Assembly: GCA_017504625.1 (NCBI GenBank)
Contig: JAFVQU010000007.1
Coordinates: 1 to 57,274, forward strand
DNA: 57,274 bases
Origin: Clostridia bacterium
GTDB lineage: Bacteria; Bacillota; Clostridia; Oscillospirales; CAG-272
Reading direction: 5' to 3'
The position numbers and the translations under genes were made by a program. Of this stretch, positions 9,391-18,111 are shown one piece after another (position 1 is the first letter of the stretch; the number at the start of each line of letters is the position of its first letter). Below the pieces are notes generated by a model. It searched no databases. It worked only from the letters and a program-made list of their open reading frames with translations, and was not told where the DNA came from.

Positions 9391-9421
9391 GAAAGAAAAA
9401 AAGCTCTGGGAAAACAGAGCT
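9391..9421 (-). terminator. Terminator of the YgjV-like gene
   Basis: AGCTCTG and CAGAGCT pair around a GGAAAA loop at 9402-9421. A minus-strand U-rich run follows. Confidence 0.75.
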
Positions 9422-9448
9422 ATTCTTGAAATGATTTCATGATAAAAC

Positions 9449-9955
9449 TTAATCAGCTGATTTGTTTTTCTTTATCATAACGCAGAGTGTAATTGTGCTT
9501 GTTATGATGGATGCGATGTCAAATATTGCCCCGACATACGATTTCAATATAAAGTGATAAAACATCCACGGAACAAAGGTTATGGTCACAAGGATCTTGA
9601 ATTTCACGGGATCTTTTACGTCCATAAAGATTATATACACGGTACAGACGGCAGTAGGAATGATGCCTAACAATCCTTGCTCATTAAACAAAATTGTCAT
9701 TAGAACAGATGCCGCTATGAGAATTGCCTTCCAAAATGTAGTCAGCCTTTCTTTATAACAAATAAAGTTACGAAAACAGGAAAGGACATTGTTTATCGCA
9801 CCGGTTATACCGCCTAAAAGCAGCATGCTTATTCCCTGCATAAGCATTTGAATTATTTGTGCTACAAGAATTTTTGTTTTCTTTTTTATTGAACCTGTCC
9901 CTACTTGAATGATAGCGGCAAGAAAATCAATAACGTTCGCTATAATAACAGTCAT
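9449..9955 (-). CDS. YgjV-like inner membrane protein
   Basis: This 168-aa protein has about five or six hydrophobic helices separated by short polar loops and ends in KKNKSAD. The N-terminal half, with the paired helices and the CFRNFICYK segment, resembles the YgjV/Imp-YgjV family of small membrane proteins, whose function is not established. It has its own promoter and terminator. A generic membrane protein cannot be excluded. Confidence 0.6.
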   Translation of the reverse strand: MTVIIANVIDFLAAIIQVGTGSIKKKTKILVAQIIQMLMQGISMLLLGGITGAINNVLSCFRNFICYKERLTTFWKAILIAASVLMTILFNEQGLLGIIPTAVCTVYIIFMDVKDPVKFKILVTITFVPWMFYHFILKSYVGAIFDIASIITSTITLCVMIKKNKSAD

Positions 9956-10020
9956 TTTATGTTACCTTTACAAATTTTCTTTAATCAATGTATTTTCAAT
10001 AATTCTTTTAACTTTGTTGT

Positions 10021-10049
10021 ATTATAGCATAAATTTTAATAAAAGTAAA
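10021..10049 (-). promoter_or_regulatory. Promoter of the YgjV-like gene
   Basis: Minus strand TTTACT (10044-10049), 17-bp spacer, TATAAT (10021-10026). It closely resembles the GH2 promoter. Confidence 0.7.
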
Positions 10050-10057
10050 TAGCAAAA

Positions 10058-10086
10058 CAAAAAGCCCTGCATAGCAGAGCTTTTTG
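10058..10086 (-). terminator. Terminator after rpsI
   Basis: A 13-bp stem with one mismatch closes an ATA loop and is flanked by A-tracts and T-tracts. It can work in both directions; its main role is ending the rplM-rpsI transcript. Confidence 0.85.
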
Positions 10087-10113
10087 TATATCGAAATAAT
10101 CCCAAACGGAAAA

Positions 10114-10515
10114 TTATCTCTTGGAGAACTGAGGAGCGCGTCTTGCACCCTTGAGTCCGTACTTCTTTCTTTCCTTCATACGAGGGTCTCTGGTGAGGAA
10201 TCCAGCTGCCTTGAGAGCAGGTCTGTAGTTCTCGTCTGCAGTGATAAGCGCACGAGCTACACCGTGACGGATAGCACCTGCCTGACCGGAGATACCACCA
10301 CCGTTTACGTTTGCAACGATGTCAAACTTACCCATAGTACCGGTTACACTGAAGGGCTGGTTGATGATAAGCTTGAGAGTTTCAAGACCGAAGTATGCGT
10401 CGATATCCTTACCGTTGATGGTAATGTTGCCGTTACCGGGGTAAACTCTTACGCGAGCAACGGACTTCTTTCTTCTACCAGTGCCGTAGAAGTAGGGCTT
10501 TGCACTTGTATACAT
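10114..10515 (-). CDS. rpsI: 30S ribosomal protein S9
   Basis: This 133-aa protein of the small ribosomal subunit head has an extended C-terminal tail that contacts tRNA in the P site. [16 protein letters not shown] near the start, the [19 protein letters not shown] block and the terminal RRAPQFSKR are all characteristic. It lies 25 bases downstream of rplM, the usual bacterial order, and shares its promoter. Confidence 0.97.
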   Translation of the reverse strand: MYTSAKPYFYGTGRRKKSVARVRVYPGNGNITINGKDIDAYFGLETLKLIINQPFSVTGTMGKFDIVANVNGGGISGQAGAIRHGVARALITADENYRPALKAAGFLTRDPRMKERKKYGLKGARRAPQFSKR

Positions 10516-10540
10516 AACTTACTTACTTCCTTTCTTCAAA

Positions 10541-10969
10541 TTAAAACTCGTAGGTTTCGGGCTTCTGAGCCTCGTGCTTGTGAGCTTCACCAGCGTAAAC
10601 CTTGAGTCTGGTAGCTGCTGCTCTTCCGAGAGAGTTGTGGGGAAGCATGCCCTTAACTGCTGTTTCCATAGCAAATTCGGGCTTTTCAGCCATGATCTTC
10701 TTGTACTGGATGCTCTTAAGACCGCCAATGTAGCCGGAGTGCTTGTAGTAGTACTTCTGCTCAAGCTTCTTACCGGTGAGAACTGCCTTATCAGCGTTTA
10801 CTATAATAACGAAATTTCCACAGTCAACGTGGGGGGTGAATTCAGGAGCGTTCTTGCCGCGGAGAAGGTCTGCTGCAACAACAGCGGTTCTACCAAGAGG
10901 CTTACCTGCTGCGTCGATTACGTACCACTTGCGGACAACTGCTTCCTTCTTCTGCATAAAAGTAGACAT
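10541..10969 (-). CDS. rplM: 50S ribosomal protein L13
   Basis: This 142-aa large-subunit assembly protein carries [13 protein letters not shown] near the N terminus, the [11 protein letters not shown]-type block and [10 protein letters not shown] near the C terminus. The frame is open to a TTG at 10984, but the ATG at 10969 has GGAGGAT at the right distance and gives the family length, so it is chosen. First gene of the rplM-rpsI operon. Confidence 0.96.
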   Translation of the reverse strand: MSTFMQKKEAVVRKWYVIDAAGKPLGRTAVVAADLLRGKNAPEFTPHVDCGNFVIIVNADKAVLTGKKLEQKYYYKHSGYIGGLKSIQYKKIMAEKPEFAMETAVKGMLPHNSLGRAAATRLKVYAGEAHKHEAQKPETYEF

Positions 10970-11013
10970 TGAGTTATCCTCCAAAAAATATAGTGATTTT
11001 TTAAACCTTGCAT

Positions 11014-11042
11014 ATTATATCATAAGAGTTTTTATTTGTCAA
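11014..11042 (-). promoter_or_regulatory. Consensus promoter of rplM-rpsI
   Basis: A perfect TTGACA (11037-11042), a 17-bp spacer and a perfect TATAAT (11014-11019) on the minus strand suit a highly expressed ribosomal operon. Confidence 0.92.
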
Positions 11043-11232
11043 TACCTTTTTTGAAATTTTTTTCGTTTTTCAAATTTAGCATATACATATCTCTCGTTTT
11101 CTCGCTTTTTCTCGTTTTTTCATATTGTTTACTCGAAAACGATTTTTGAAAAAATTTTTATAAAAGTTATTAAAATCATAAAATCGAGCATAAATTTTAA
11201 AACAGATAGAAATTTTCGGAGGATTTTAAAAA

Positions 11233-12192
11233 ATGATAAATACATATAAGCCCGAAGGAATGATATCCTCGAGTGCAAAAAATCGTGAATATATTTACGG
11301 CGGCAGAGTTATGCTCGAACGAGCAATGCTTGACGGCGCGATTTTGGAGAGTACTGCCCTGCTCTGCGACGGTGATATGAATCTTCATGTTGATCTTCAT
11401 GGCATTACCGGAATAATGCCGCGTGAGGAGGTTGTATATTGCAGAGACGGTGAAGAGATAAAGGATATTGCCATCATCACGCGTGTAGGAAAACCAATAT
11501 GCTTTAAAATACTGTCAATAGAAGAGGTAAACGGCAGGACCGTGGCATATCTATCAAGAAGGCAGGCTCAAATAGAATGCATAAACAACTACGTTTCAGA
11601 TCTTATTCCGGGCGATATAATCGTATCACGCGTCACACATCTTGAAGGCTTTGGTGCTTTTGTAGATATAGGATGCGGAATAATTGCCCTTCTGACAGTT
11701 GATTGTATTTCGGTTTCAAGATTTTCTCATCCGAGCGACAGACTGTTCCCCGGAATGACGATCAATACGATCATAAAGGCTATTGACGAAGAAAAGGGAC
11801 GCATTTTTGTCAGTATGCGTGAATTGCTTGGAACGTGGGAAGAAAATGCGGCTATGTTTTCGCAAGGACAAACGGTTGCGGGAATAATCAGAAGTGTTGA
11901 AAGCTACGGTGTATTCGTTGAGCTTACACCCAATCTTGCGGGACTTGCAGAGCTTCGTGACGATATGCCTGCGCTTTATGATAAGGACGCTTGCGGTCGC
12001 TTTGCGGCAGTATATATAAAAAGCATTATTCCCGAACGAATGAAGATCAAGCTCGTGCTGATTGACTCATACAAGGGTGAGGCATCTATGCCTAAGCTAA
12101 ATTATTATGTTGATTGCGCAAAGATACGCCATTTGGACAGATGGCTCTATTCACCTATAAAATGTAAAAAAACGATAGAAACTGTTTTTTGA
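11233..12192 (+). CDS. S1 RNA-binding domain protein with two S1 repeats
   Basis: This 319-aa protein contains two S1-type OB folds. One is around residues 120-195 (VTHLEGFGAFVDIG core) and one around 212-245 (IIRSVESYGVFVELTPNLAGL), so it should bind RNA in the cytoplasm. The N-terminal ~100 residues look like a third, degenerate S1 unit. It resembles the short S1-like (RpsA/YfhO-type) proteins of Clostridia, linked to ribosome or mRNA binding. CGGAGG precedes the ATG. The ~190-bp intergenic region upstream is very AT-rich and no clear promoter was identified. Confidence 0.8.
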   Translation: MINTYKPEGMISSSAKNREYIYGGRVMLERAMLDGAILESTALLCDGDMNLHVDLHGITGIMPREEVVYCRDGEEIKDIAIITRVGKPICFKILSIEEVNGRTVAYLSRRQAQIECINNYVSDLIPGDIIVSRVTHLEGFGAFVDIGCGIIALLTVDCISVSRFSHPSDRLFPGMTINTIIKAIDEEKGRIFVSMRELLGTWEENAAMFSQGQTVAGIIRSVESYGVFVELTPNLAGLAELRDDMPALYDKDACGRFAAVYIKSIIPERMKIKLVLIDSYKGEASMPKLNYYVDCAKIRHLDRWLYSPIKCKKTIETVF

Positions 12193-12194
12193 CG

Positions 12195-12225
12195 AGAAAA
12201 CCGCCCAAGATGGCGGTTTTCTTTT
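12195..12225 (+). terminator. Terminator after the S1-domain gene
   Basis: GAAAACCGCC and GGCGGTTTTC form a 10-bp stem at 12195-12221 followed by TTTT. It also faces the convergent AraC gene. Confidence 0.88.
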
Positions 12226-12241
12226 GCATGATTGATTACTG

Positions 12242-13075
12242 TTAATTATATTTATTTTGATGATTATGATTATTCCTTCTATACTCAACGGGAGTAATTC
12301 CCACGTGCTTTTTAAAGAATGGAAAAAAGTACGTTTCACTGTTAAATCCACATTCTCTGGCGATCTCCTTTATTGACAAATCGGGTCTATATTCAAGTAG
12401 GAATTTTGCCTGATTTGAGCGACACATTTCAATATATGAATGTACTGTATCACCCGTAAAATACTTGAAATCACGGTCAAGCTTTGAGCGACTTATATTA
12501 AAGTGATGTGCTATCGACATAGCATCAATAGGCAAATAAAAGTTCTCGGATATGTATTGAAGAACGTACTGAATATAAAACGATGACGTGCCGATTTGCT
12601 CTGCCTGCTCAATTGGACAAAAGCTCAACAGTCTATTTATAAAAAGAGCTAATACGAGTTCTTTTTCAGGTATTGTTTTAGCATTTACATTAATAAGCAA
12701 TTTTTTAAGATGCTCTGCCTGCTGATTGGTCAGCTTGAAAAAAAGTGCCGAATTTTTACACTTGAGTTTTTCAGGAATTATATGAGGCGGAAGCGCATCA
12801 ATCGTTTTCGCCGCAAATGAAAAAACAAATCTGTCGAAGGTTTCGGCATTTGGATCCATACATGAATTTGAATGAATGGTATAAGGAGTAGAAATTATTA
12901 CACAGGGATGCGAAAAAACATACTCAACTCCGTTTATGACCGATCTTTGCGCTATAGCTTCACTACAGAAAAAAAGCTCGTATTGGGGATGAACGTGCGA
13001 ATGCTTCATAACTGAAACATGCGTTACGTGAAATATCTTTATATCATTTTCTTCATCGACAAGGAATCCTGACAT
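12242..13075 (-). CDS. AraC-family transcriptional regulator with cupin-like sensor
   Basis: The frame extends to a TTG at 13102, but that codon lies only a few bases from the -10 box. The ATG at 13075 with a G-rich Shine-Dalgarno is the real start, giving 277 aa. The N-terminal ~150 residues carry the HVHPQYELFF cupin sensor motif. The C-terminal ~100 residues hold two helix-turn-helix units ending in the family signature (IKEIARECGFNSETYFFPFFKK, GITPVEYRR). Such regulators usually answer to a sugar. No transport or hydrolase gene adjoins it, so the target is unknown. A repeat upstream of its promoter may be its operator. Confidence 0.88.
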   Translation of the reverse strand: MSGFLVDEENDIKIFHVTHVSVMKHSHVHPQYELFFCSEAIAQRSVINGVEYVFSHPCVIISTPYTIHSNSCMDPNAETFDRFVFSFAAKTIDALPPHIIPEKLKCKNSALFFKLTNQQAEHLKKLLINVNAKTIPEKELVLALFINRLLSFCPIEQAEQIGTSSFYIQYVLQYISENFYLPIDAMSIAHHFNISRSKLDRDFKYFTGDTVHSYIEMCRSNQAKFLLEYRPDLSIKEIARECGFNSETYFFPFFKKHVGITPVEYRRNNHNHQNKYN

Positions 13076-13106
13076 GCTGCACCCCCCTTTGTATTTTAAC
13101 AATTTT

Positions 13107-13134
13107 ATTATATCATTTTTGATATATATGTCAA
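13107..13134 (-). promoter_or_regulatory. Promoter of the AraC-family gene
   Basis: TTGACA (13129-13134), 16-bp spacer, TATAAT (13107-13112), minus strand. Its position rules out the TTG start at 13102. Confidence 0.82.
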
Positions 13135-13150
13135 TAGCATTTTTTATTTA

Positions 13151-13235
13151 ATATCAAACAAACAATATGTTTTTTAATCAAATCTTTCTTGGAGAGGCAT
13201 TTTTTTATATCAAACAGTATGTTTTTTATCAAAAC
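13151..13235 (-). repeat. Imperfect direct repeat upstream of the AraC promoter
   Basis: Two ~30-bp copies (13151-13182 and 13207-13235) share ATATCAAAC, then TATGTTTTTTA and TCAAA, with a 3-4 base length difference in the middle. They start 17 bp upstream of the -35 box of the AraC gene, where activator or auto-regulatory half-sites would lie. Operator function is inference. Confidence 0.5.
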
Positions 13236-13261
13236 AAGAGCACGGCAATTGCCGTGCTCTT
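13236..13261 (-). terminator. Terminator hairpin after pcrA
   Basis: A perfect 11-bp stem (AAGAGCACGGC and complement, AATT loop) lies 5 bases past the pcrA stop. The U-run on the minus strand is interrupted, so efficiency is uncertain. Confidence 0.7.
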
Positions 13262-13265
13262 AAAT

Positions 13266-15716
13266 TTATATCTTTTTAAGCTTTGCATAAGTTGCCATCA
13301 ATTTTTTTATGCCAACTTTATCAAACATAACTTCGTAAAGTGTGTCCGCGCCCATTGGACGTACTGAAAGGACTTCTCCCTCACCAAAGGTCATGTGCAA
13401 TACTCTGTCGCCGGGCACAAATTTCGCGCCGACTCCTTCTTTTTTATTAAAAATAGGTTGGGCAGGAGTTATCTTCGGCTGTGATACAGGAGAGTCCCAG
13501 GGGGATTTAGGTGAACTGTATCCACGGCTTTTGCTTGCGGAAACCGACATACCGTTTTGTATATACACTTTAGGTCGGCTACCGCCATTGAGGTCTGCCT
13601 CCCACGGAGCGAAGGGCTCTTCCTTCTCTATATATTTCTCCGGTATCTCCGTTACAAAGCGCGAGACGGGGTTAAATTGCGTCTGTCCGTAAAGAAGACG
13701 GGATTTGGTATGAAGTATGTATATCTTCTCTTTAGCGCGCGTCAGCGCAACGTAAGCGAGTCTACGCTCCTCTTCCATATCGTCGGGATTTCCTACGATA
13801 TTCTGAATACCGGGGAAAATTCCATCCTCGAATCCCGGGATTACGACTATCGGAAACTCAAGTCCCTTTGCGCTGTGTATTGTCATCATAACAACGGCAT
13901 CTGCGCTCTCGTCATAGCGGTCAACGTCGGCAACAAGGGCGTTTTCCTCAAGAAATCCGATCAAAGTCGGTTCGTCGGTCTTGCTTACGTATTCAATAAT
14001 ACTCGACTTAAACTCGTCAAGGTTGTCAAGTCTGTCCTTTTCTTCTTCCCCTGCCGCTTCAAGCATGGCGCGATAACCGCTCAAGTTAAGAACAGCATCA
14101 AAAAGGTCGGGGAGAGTCTGGCTTTGAGCAACCGCGGTAAGTCTTTTTATCAGACGGGCAAAATCCTCAAGAGTGCCGGCACTGCGCGAAAGTGCGGTAT
14201 ACTGACTTGCGTTTTCGATTATTTCAAACATAGAGCAATTCTGCTCTGCCGCTATCTGAGAAACGGCATCAAGTGTTTTCTCACCGATCTTTCTGCGGGG
14301 CTCGTTTATAATTCTGAGCAGTCTTTCTCTATCGTTGTGATTTGCAACAAGCTGAAGATATGCAACGACGTCACGGATTTCCTTGCGGTCGGAAAATCGT
14401 GTACCACCAAGCATTCTGTATGGTATTGCACTCTTTGCAAAGGCACGCTCGATACTGTTTGACTGTGAGTTAACTCTGTAAAGAATGGCGAAATCCTTGT
14501 ATTTTCTTTTGCCATTTGCAACCTCGCGGTAGATTGTATCGACAATATCCTTCGCCTCAATATTCTGGTCTGAAAGACAACGAACTATTATCTTTTCTCC
14601 TACGTCACCGTCTGTCCAGAGTTGTTTTTTATGTCTTCCTTTATTATTTGCAATAACAGCATTTGCGGCGTCAAGAATAGTTGCGGTTGAACGGTAATTC
14701 TGCTCAAGCTTTATTACCTTAGAATCGTCAAACTCTTTGTCAAAGCCAAGAATATTCTCGATAGTCGCGCCTCTGAATTTGTATATTGACTGGTCATCGT
14801 CACCGACTACCATAATATTGCGGAAGCCCTCCGCAAGCATTGAGGTGAGAACGAACTGCGCCGAATTTGTGTCCTGATACTCGTCAACGCATATATATTT
14901 GAATTTTCTTTGATAATAATCAAGAATGTCGGGATTTCTTTTGAAAAGCTCGACCGTGTTTACGATTATGTCGTCAAAGTCCATCGCGTTTGATTCACGA
15001 AGAGTTCTTTGATATTCCTCATAAACTCTTGCGATTTTTGATTTTCTGTAATCAGACGCATATTCATCCGAGTAAAGCGACGGACTGATCAGTCTTTCCT
15101 TTGCGCGGCTGATTTCCGCAATGACGGTTTTTATTGGAAACTGCTTTTCGTCAAGATAGCAACGCTTCATAGCGTTGGAAACAGCTTTCTTTGTGTCATC
15201 GGCATCGTATATGGTAAATTCCTTTTTATAGCCGATCTTCTCACAATTTACGCGGAGGATTCTCATGCAAACCGAGTGAAAGGTTCCCGCCCAGACGTCA
15301 TTTGCCATATCGGGATCGTCAAGAGCCGAAGAAAGCCTTGTTTTTATCTCGTTAGCCGCTTTATTTGTAAACGTGATCGCAAGTACTCGATACGGCGGAC
15401 AAGGGTTTGCCGCAAAGTCGGGAAGCATTTGCTCTGCATCGCTTTTGTCGGGAGATGCTAATGCTCTTTCCATTTCAAATATATACTCGTCATCAACAAA
15501 TTCGGGAATTCTGTTATCGTAATACGCATTTCCATATTTTATAAGGAAAACAACTCTGTTTACAAGCACCGTTGTTTTTCCGCTTCCCGCACCCGCCAAA
15601 ATAAGAAGCGGACCGTTTACAGTATAGACCGCTTCTTTTTGCATATCGTTAAGGTGTGCGTAACACTTATCAAAAAGTGCGCGCTTAAGCTTTAAAAATT
15701 TTTCGTTTCGTTCCAT
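13266..15716 (-). CDS. pcrA: ATP-dependent 3'-5' DNA helicase PcrA/UvrD
   Basis: This 816-aa superfamily 1A helicase acts in rolling-circle replication, nucleotide excision repair and removal of RecA filaments. Walker A AGAGSGKTT (about 41-49), the CVDEYQDTN Walker B, GDDDQSIYKFRGA and a late VMMTIHSAKGLEFP (motif V) are visible. A C-terminal ~45-residue SH3-like tail ends the protein, as in PcrA where it contacts RNA polymerase. It is longer than typical PcrA (about 730 aa) because of an N-terminal 1A insertion around residues 55-100. PcrA is the helicase that rolling-circle Rep proteins recruit, which is relevant to the element downstream. Confidence 0.93.
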   Translation of the reverse strand: MERNEKFLKLKRALFDKCYAHLNDMQKEAVYTVNGPLLILAGAGSGKTTVLVNRVVFLIKYGNAYYDNRIPEFVDDEYIFEMERALASPDKSDAEQMLPDFAANPCPPYRVLAITFTNKAANEIKTRLSSALDDPDMANDVWAGTFHSVCMRILRVNCEKIGYKKEFTIYDADDTKKAVSNAMKRCYLDEKQFPIKTVIAEISRAKERLISPSLYSDEYASDYRKSKIARVYEEYQRTLRESNAMDFDDIIVNTVELFKRNPDILDYYQRKFKYICVDEYQDTNSAQFVLTSMLAEGFRNIMVVGDDDQSIYKFRGATIENILGFDKEFDDSKVIKLEQNYRSTATILDAANAVIANNKGRHKKQLWTDGDVGEKIIVRCLSDQNIEAKDIVDTIYREVANGKRKYKDFAILYRVNSQSNSIERAFAKSAIPYRMLGGTRFSDRKEIRDVVAYLQLVANHNDRERLLRIINEPRRKIGEKTLDAVSQIAAEQNCSMFEIIENASQYTALSRSAGTLEDFARLIKRLTAVAQSQTLPDLFDAVLNLSGYRAMLEAAGEEEKDRLDNLDEFKSSIIEYVSKTDEPTLIGFLEENALVADVDRYDESADAVVMMTIHSAKGLEFPIVVIPGFEDGIFPGIQNIVGNPDDMEEERRLAYVALTRAKEKIYILHTKSRLLYGQTQFNPVSRFVTEIPEKYIEKEEPFAPWEADLNGGSRPKVYIQNGMSVSASKSRGYSSPKSPWDSPVSQPKITPAQPIFNKKEGVGAKFVPGDRVLHMTFGEGEVLSVRPMGADTLYEVMFDKVGIKKLMATYAKLKKI

Positions 15717-15745
15717 TTATGTATTCCGTTCGTATATTGGGATGT

Positions 15746-15771
15746 GTCGGCTGCCGATTTCGACAGCCGAC
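15746..15771 (-). repeat. Hairpin downstream of the Asn/Gln-rich peptide
   Basis: GTCGGCTG and CAGCCGAC form an 8-bp perfect stem. No U-run follows on either strand, so it is more likely an mRNA processing or stabilising structure than a terminator. Confidence 0.5.
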
Positions 15772-15783
15772 GTATTGTTATGA

Positions 15784-15927
15784 TTATCTGGAGTTCTTGT
15801 TCTGACTGTTCTTATTCTGATTGTTATTCTGAGAATTGTTCTGATTGTTGTTCTGCGAGTTATTCTTGATCTGATTTGTCTTCTGATTCTGGTTGTTCTG
15901 GCTGTTCTGGCTGTTCTGATTCTGCAT
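15784..15927 (-). CDS. 47-aa Asn/Gln-rich low-complexity peptide
   Basis: A GGAGG ribosome binding site precedes an ATG at 15927. The 47 residues are 21 Asn, 12 Gln and otherwise only Ser, Lys, Thr, Ile, Arg and the initiating Met. There is no hydrophobic segment. The codons alternate freely (AAC/AAT), so this is not a simple nucleotide repeat. Length and composition recall clostridial small Q/N-rich peptides and gamma-type spore proteins, but no family is recognised. It lies between a membrane protein gene and pcrA; a 26-bp hairpin (15746-15771) follows its stop. Confidence 0.6.
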   Translation of the reverse strand: MQNQNSQNSQNNQNQKTNQIKNNSQNNNQNNSQNNNQNKNSQNKNSR

Positions 15928-16025
15928 AATTATCCTCCGTACCGCCAAGGATATGGCGATGTAATTTAATTATACGGTTATACCGTACAGAGTGATTATT
16001 CGCAAAAAATAAAGCCTTTATTCAA

Positions 16026-17375
16026 TCAGAGATAAAGTGAATATCTGCGTTTTATGCAATTCTTGATCATTTCAAGGAAGTTACAAACTGCAAAAATGAA
16101 AGCGATGTTGATGACAAACGAAATAAGTAATGAATAAGAATAATACCATCTAAGGTAATAAAAGGGTTGGGCGTATCCGTAAAAAACGCCCGATGCCGCG
16201 GTAAGTATCGCGATTATAAAGGTAGTTACAGAGCCTTTTTTGAATGCCTTTGTAAGAGATTTATGCTCTCTTTCCATATCATCTCGACCAAGATCGGTAT
16301 AAACCGAAAAAATGTCGGATAAGAAGGATACGGTTACTCCGAAAACTACCAAAAATATTACTGCCTCAGCAATTCTCAAGGCAAACGCGGTATAATATGC
16401 GTCATATGCCTCTATATTTTTCGATATTTCAGAAAGAAAGAAGTTTTTGATCAGCTTGTCGTTGAATATTTGAAATGCTATTGATGATGCCGCACCAATA
16501 ACTGAAGTCACGGTAACTCCGATCCATTTGTCAGAGTAATCTCTCAAAAAGATTGCCGCAAGAACGATTATTCCGTAACCGATAAAGTCAGGTAAAATAT
16601 TCAGATGCTCTGAGTAGAGGTCTATTGAAAGACTGAAGCCTATCGTTAGCATAAGAAGTCCGACAGACAATACTCTGACCGTAAAGAAGTTGGGGTTTGC
16701 ATCCGCTTTCTCGTTGTACGAATTTGAAACAGCTTCAATGAAAGGCTTGTCCTCTCTTACCGCCCTGCAATATTTGATCGTTTTTGTGAGCCATGCAATT
16801 CCAAACGGCAAAACAATGATTATTGAGAATACGCGCAACAGCTTTATAAATTCATATGAATCGTTCAATGAAAGTGTGGTGAATTCGGGAAGCGTTGCAA
16901 GGGTCTTTTGAATGATCAAAAAGAACACGCTGAATCTGAATGCCTTTTCACTTATGTTAGCTCTGCCCTTTTTCTTGGAATAATATACTGCGTCACCGCC
17001 GTAGAGCATTCCAAGTGAGAGCATTCCCTCGAAAAGCTTTTTGTATGCAGGGATAAGAACCATAAGCTCACAAAATGAGAATGTGAATGCAAAAATCAAA
17101 AGACTGACCGTTTGCTCATTTTCAAGGAAGAACTTGTCAAGAAAATAAATTGCCACATATTTCAATAAACTTATGACCACTGCCCTGCGGAAGCCGATAA
17201 ATGCTTCTCGAACTCTTAAATTTATGTCAGCTATATTGATTATGGCAACGCATATTATAAAATATCCTATAAAGTCGGGAAGCGGATCAAAAAGAGCGTA
17301 TGAAGGATCAAAAAGGAACAGAAATGCCCACGGTAATAATGAAAATCCAATATTTTTACGCAAATTTCCGTACAT
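16026..17375 (-). CDS. Polytopic membrane protein with internal duplication
   Basis: This 449-aa integral membrane protein has about ten predicted hydrophobic helices. The N-terminal motif DPLPDFIGYFII and a mid-protein motif NILPDFIGYGIIVL are alike, and each is followed by a similar helix pair, so the protein appears to be a tandem duplication. No catalytic or transport motif is recognised. It lies 20 bases downstream of another membrane protein gene and in one direction with secA. Function unknown. Confidence 0.75.
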   Translation of the reverse strand: MYGNLRKNIGFSLLPWAFLFLFDPSYALFDPLPDFIGYFIICVAIINIADINLRVREAFIGFRRAVVISLLKYVAIYFLDKFFLENEQTVSLLIFAFTFSFCELMVLIPAYKKLFEGMLSLGMLYGGDAVYYSKKKGRANISEKAFRFSVFFLIIQKTLATLPEFTTLSLNDSYEFIKLLRVFSIIIVLPFGIAWLTKTIKYCRAVREDKPFIEAVSNSYNEKADANPNFFTVRVLSVGLLMLTIGFSLSIDLYSEHLNILPDFIGYGIIVLAAIFLRDYSDKWIGVTVTSVIGAASSIAFQIFNDKLIKNFFLSEISKNIEAYDAYYTAFALRIAEAVIFLVVFGVTVSFLSDIFSVYTDLGRDDMEREHKSLTKAFKKGSVTTFIIAILTAASGVFYGYAQPFYYLRWYYSYSLLISFVINIAFIFAVCNFLEMIKNCIKRRYSLYL

Positions 17376-17395
17376 TTTAAAGCCTCCCTCCGTGT

Positions 17396-18088
17396 TTATT
17401 TTTTCTTCTTCTTTTTCTTGTTTTTATTTCTGTTTTCGTAATATTGCTTCGTTTCCTCTATTGCTTTTTGCTCGCGAGCCTCTCGCTCTGCCCTGATCTT
17501 GTTTATAAAGGCAAACCTTGACGGCTTTCTCGGCATTTCCTCATCGCCCTCGGGGCATATCATAGCGTAGCACTTGAAAATGAGAAGTGCGTTAATTGCC
17601 GAATATATAAACTGTAATATTGGCAAAAACGACATAAGTATATCGTTTGCAATCGGGAAAAACATCACGATCTGATAAACGTAATAAACTCCCACGAATA
17701 TCATATTGCGGTAAGCTTTTCCCTTTATTTCATCATGGTCAACCCGCCGCGCGAGATCCGCAATTCCGTAAAGGAGTGTAAGATCAAAAAGTAACGTTAC
17801 ACAGAATTCAACGAATTGATAGCCTAAGGCTACATTATCATTTAAAAGGCTTAAAGAAAGCGCGAAGCTATCGTTTGCCCATATAAGTGTTTTAAAGAAC
17901 GAGCAAAGAATAAGAGCGACGTTTACTATTTGAGCGTATATAAATACCGGGCTGTATTTTTTTAGCTCAGACAGACCGAGATACGTCAAAAATCCGCCAA
18001 GCGCCATTCCCGCAAAATGATATGGACCAAGTCCTATTTTCGCGGTAAACGCAAATATATATCCGATCAGTAAAAGACCAAATCCCAC
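17396..18088 (-). CDS. Membrane protein with poly-lysine tail
   Basis: This 230-aa protein has about five hydrophobic helices in the first ~180 residues and a charged cytoplasmic tail ending in a run of Lys (NKNKKKKKKK). It starts 23 bases after the secA stop and ends 20 bases before the next membrane protein, so the three are probably cotranscribed. Its N-terminal half shares the short helical layout of its neighbour. No family recognised. Confidence 0.72.
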   Translation of the reverse strand: MGFGLLLIGYIFAFTAKIGLGPYHFAGMALGGFLTYLGLSELKKYSPVFIYAQIVNVALILCSFFKTLIWANDSFALSLSLLNDNVALGYQFVEFCVTLLFDLTLLYGIADLARRVDHDEIKGKAYRNMIFVGVYYVYQIVMFFPIANDILMSFLPILQFIYSAINALLIFKCYAMICPEGDEEMPRKPSRFAFINKIRAEREAREQKAIEETKQYYENRNKNKKKKKKK

Positions 18089-18111
18089 GTTGCTCTCTCC
18101 TTTGCATTTTT

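Noticed and set aside
10541-10984. Longer rplM start at TTG 10984
   Set aside because: The ATG at 10969 has the GGAGG site at correct distance and gives the family length.
12242-13102. Longer AraC-family start at TTG 13102
   Set aside because: That codon is about 5 bases from the -10 box, so it would be at or before the transcript start.
13557-14462. 301-codon open frame on the plus strand
   Set aside because: Antisense shadow of pcrA, rich in Cys, Ser and Arg runs typical of shadow frames.
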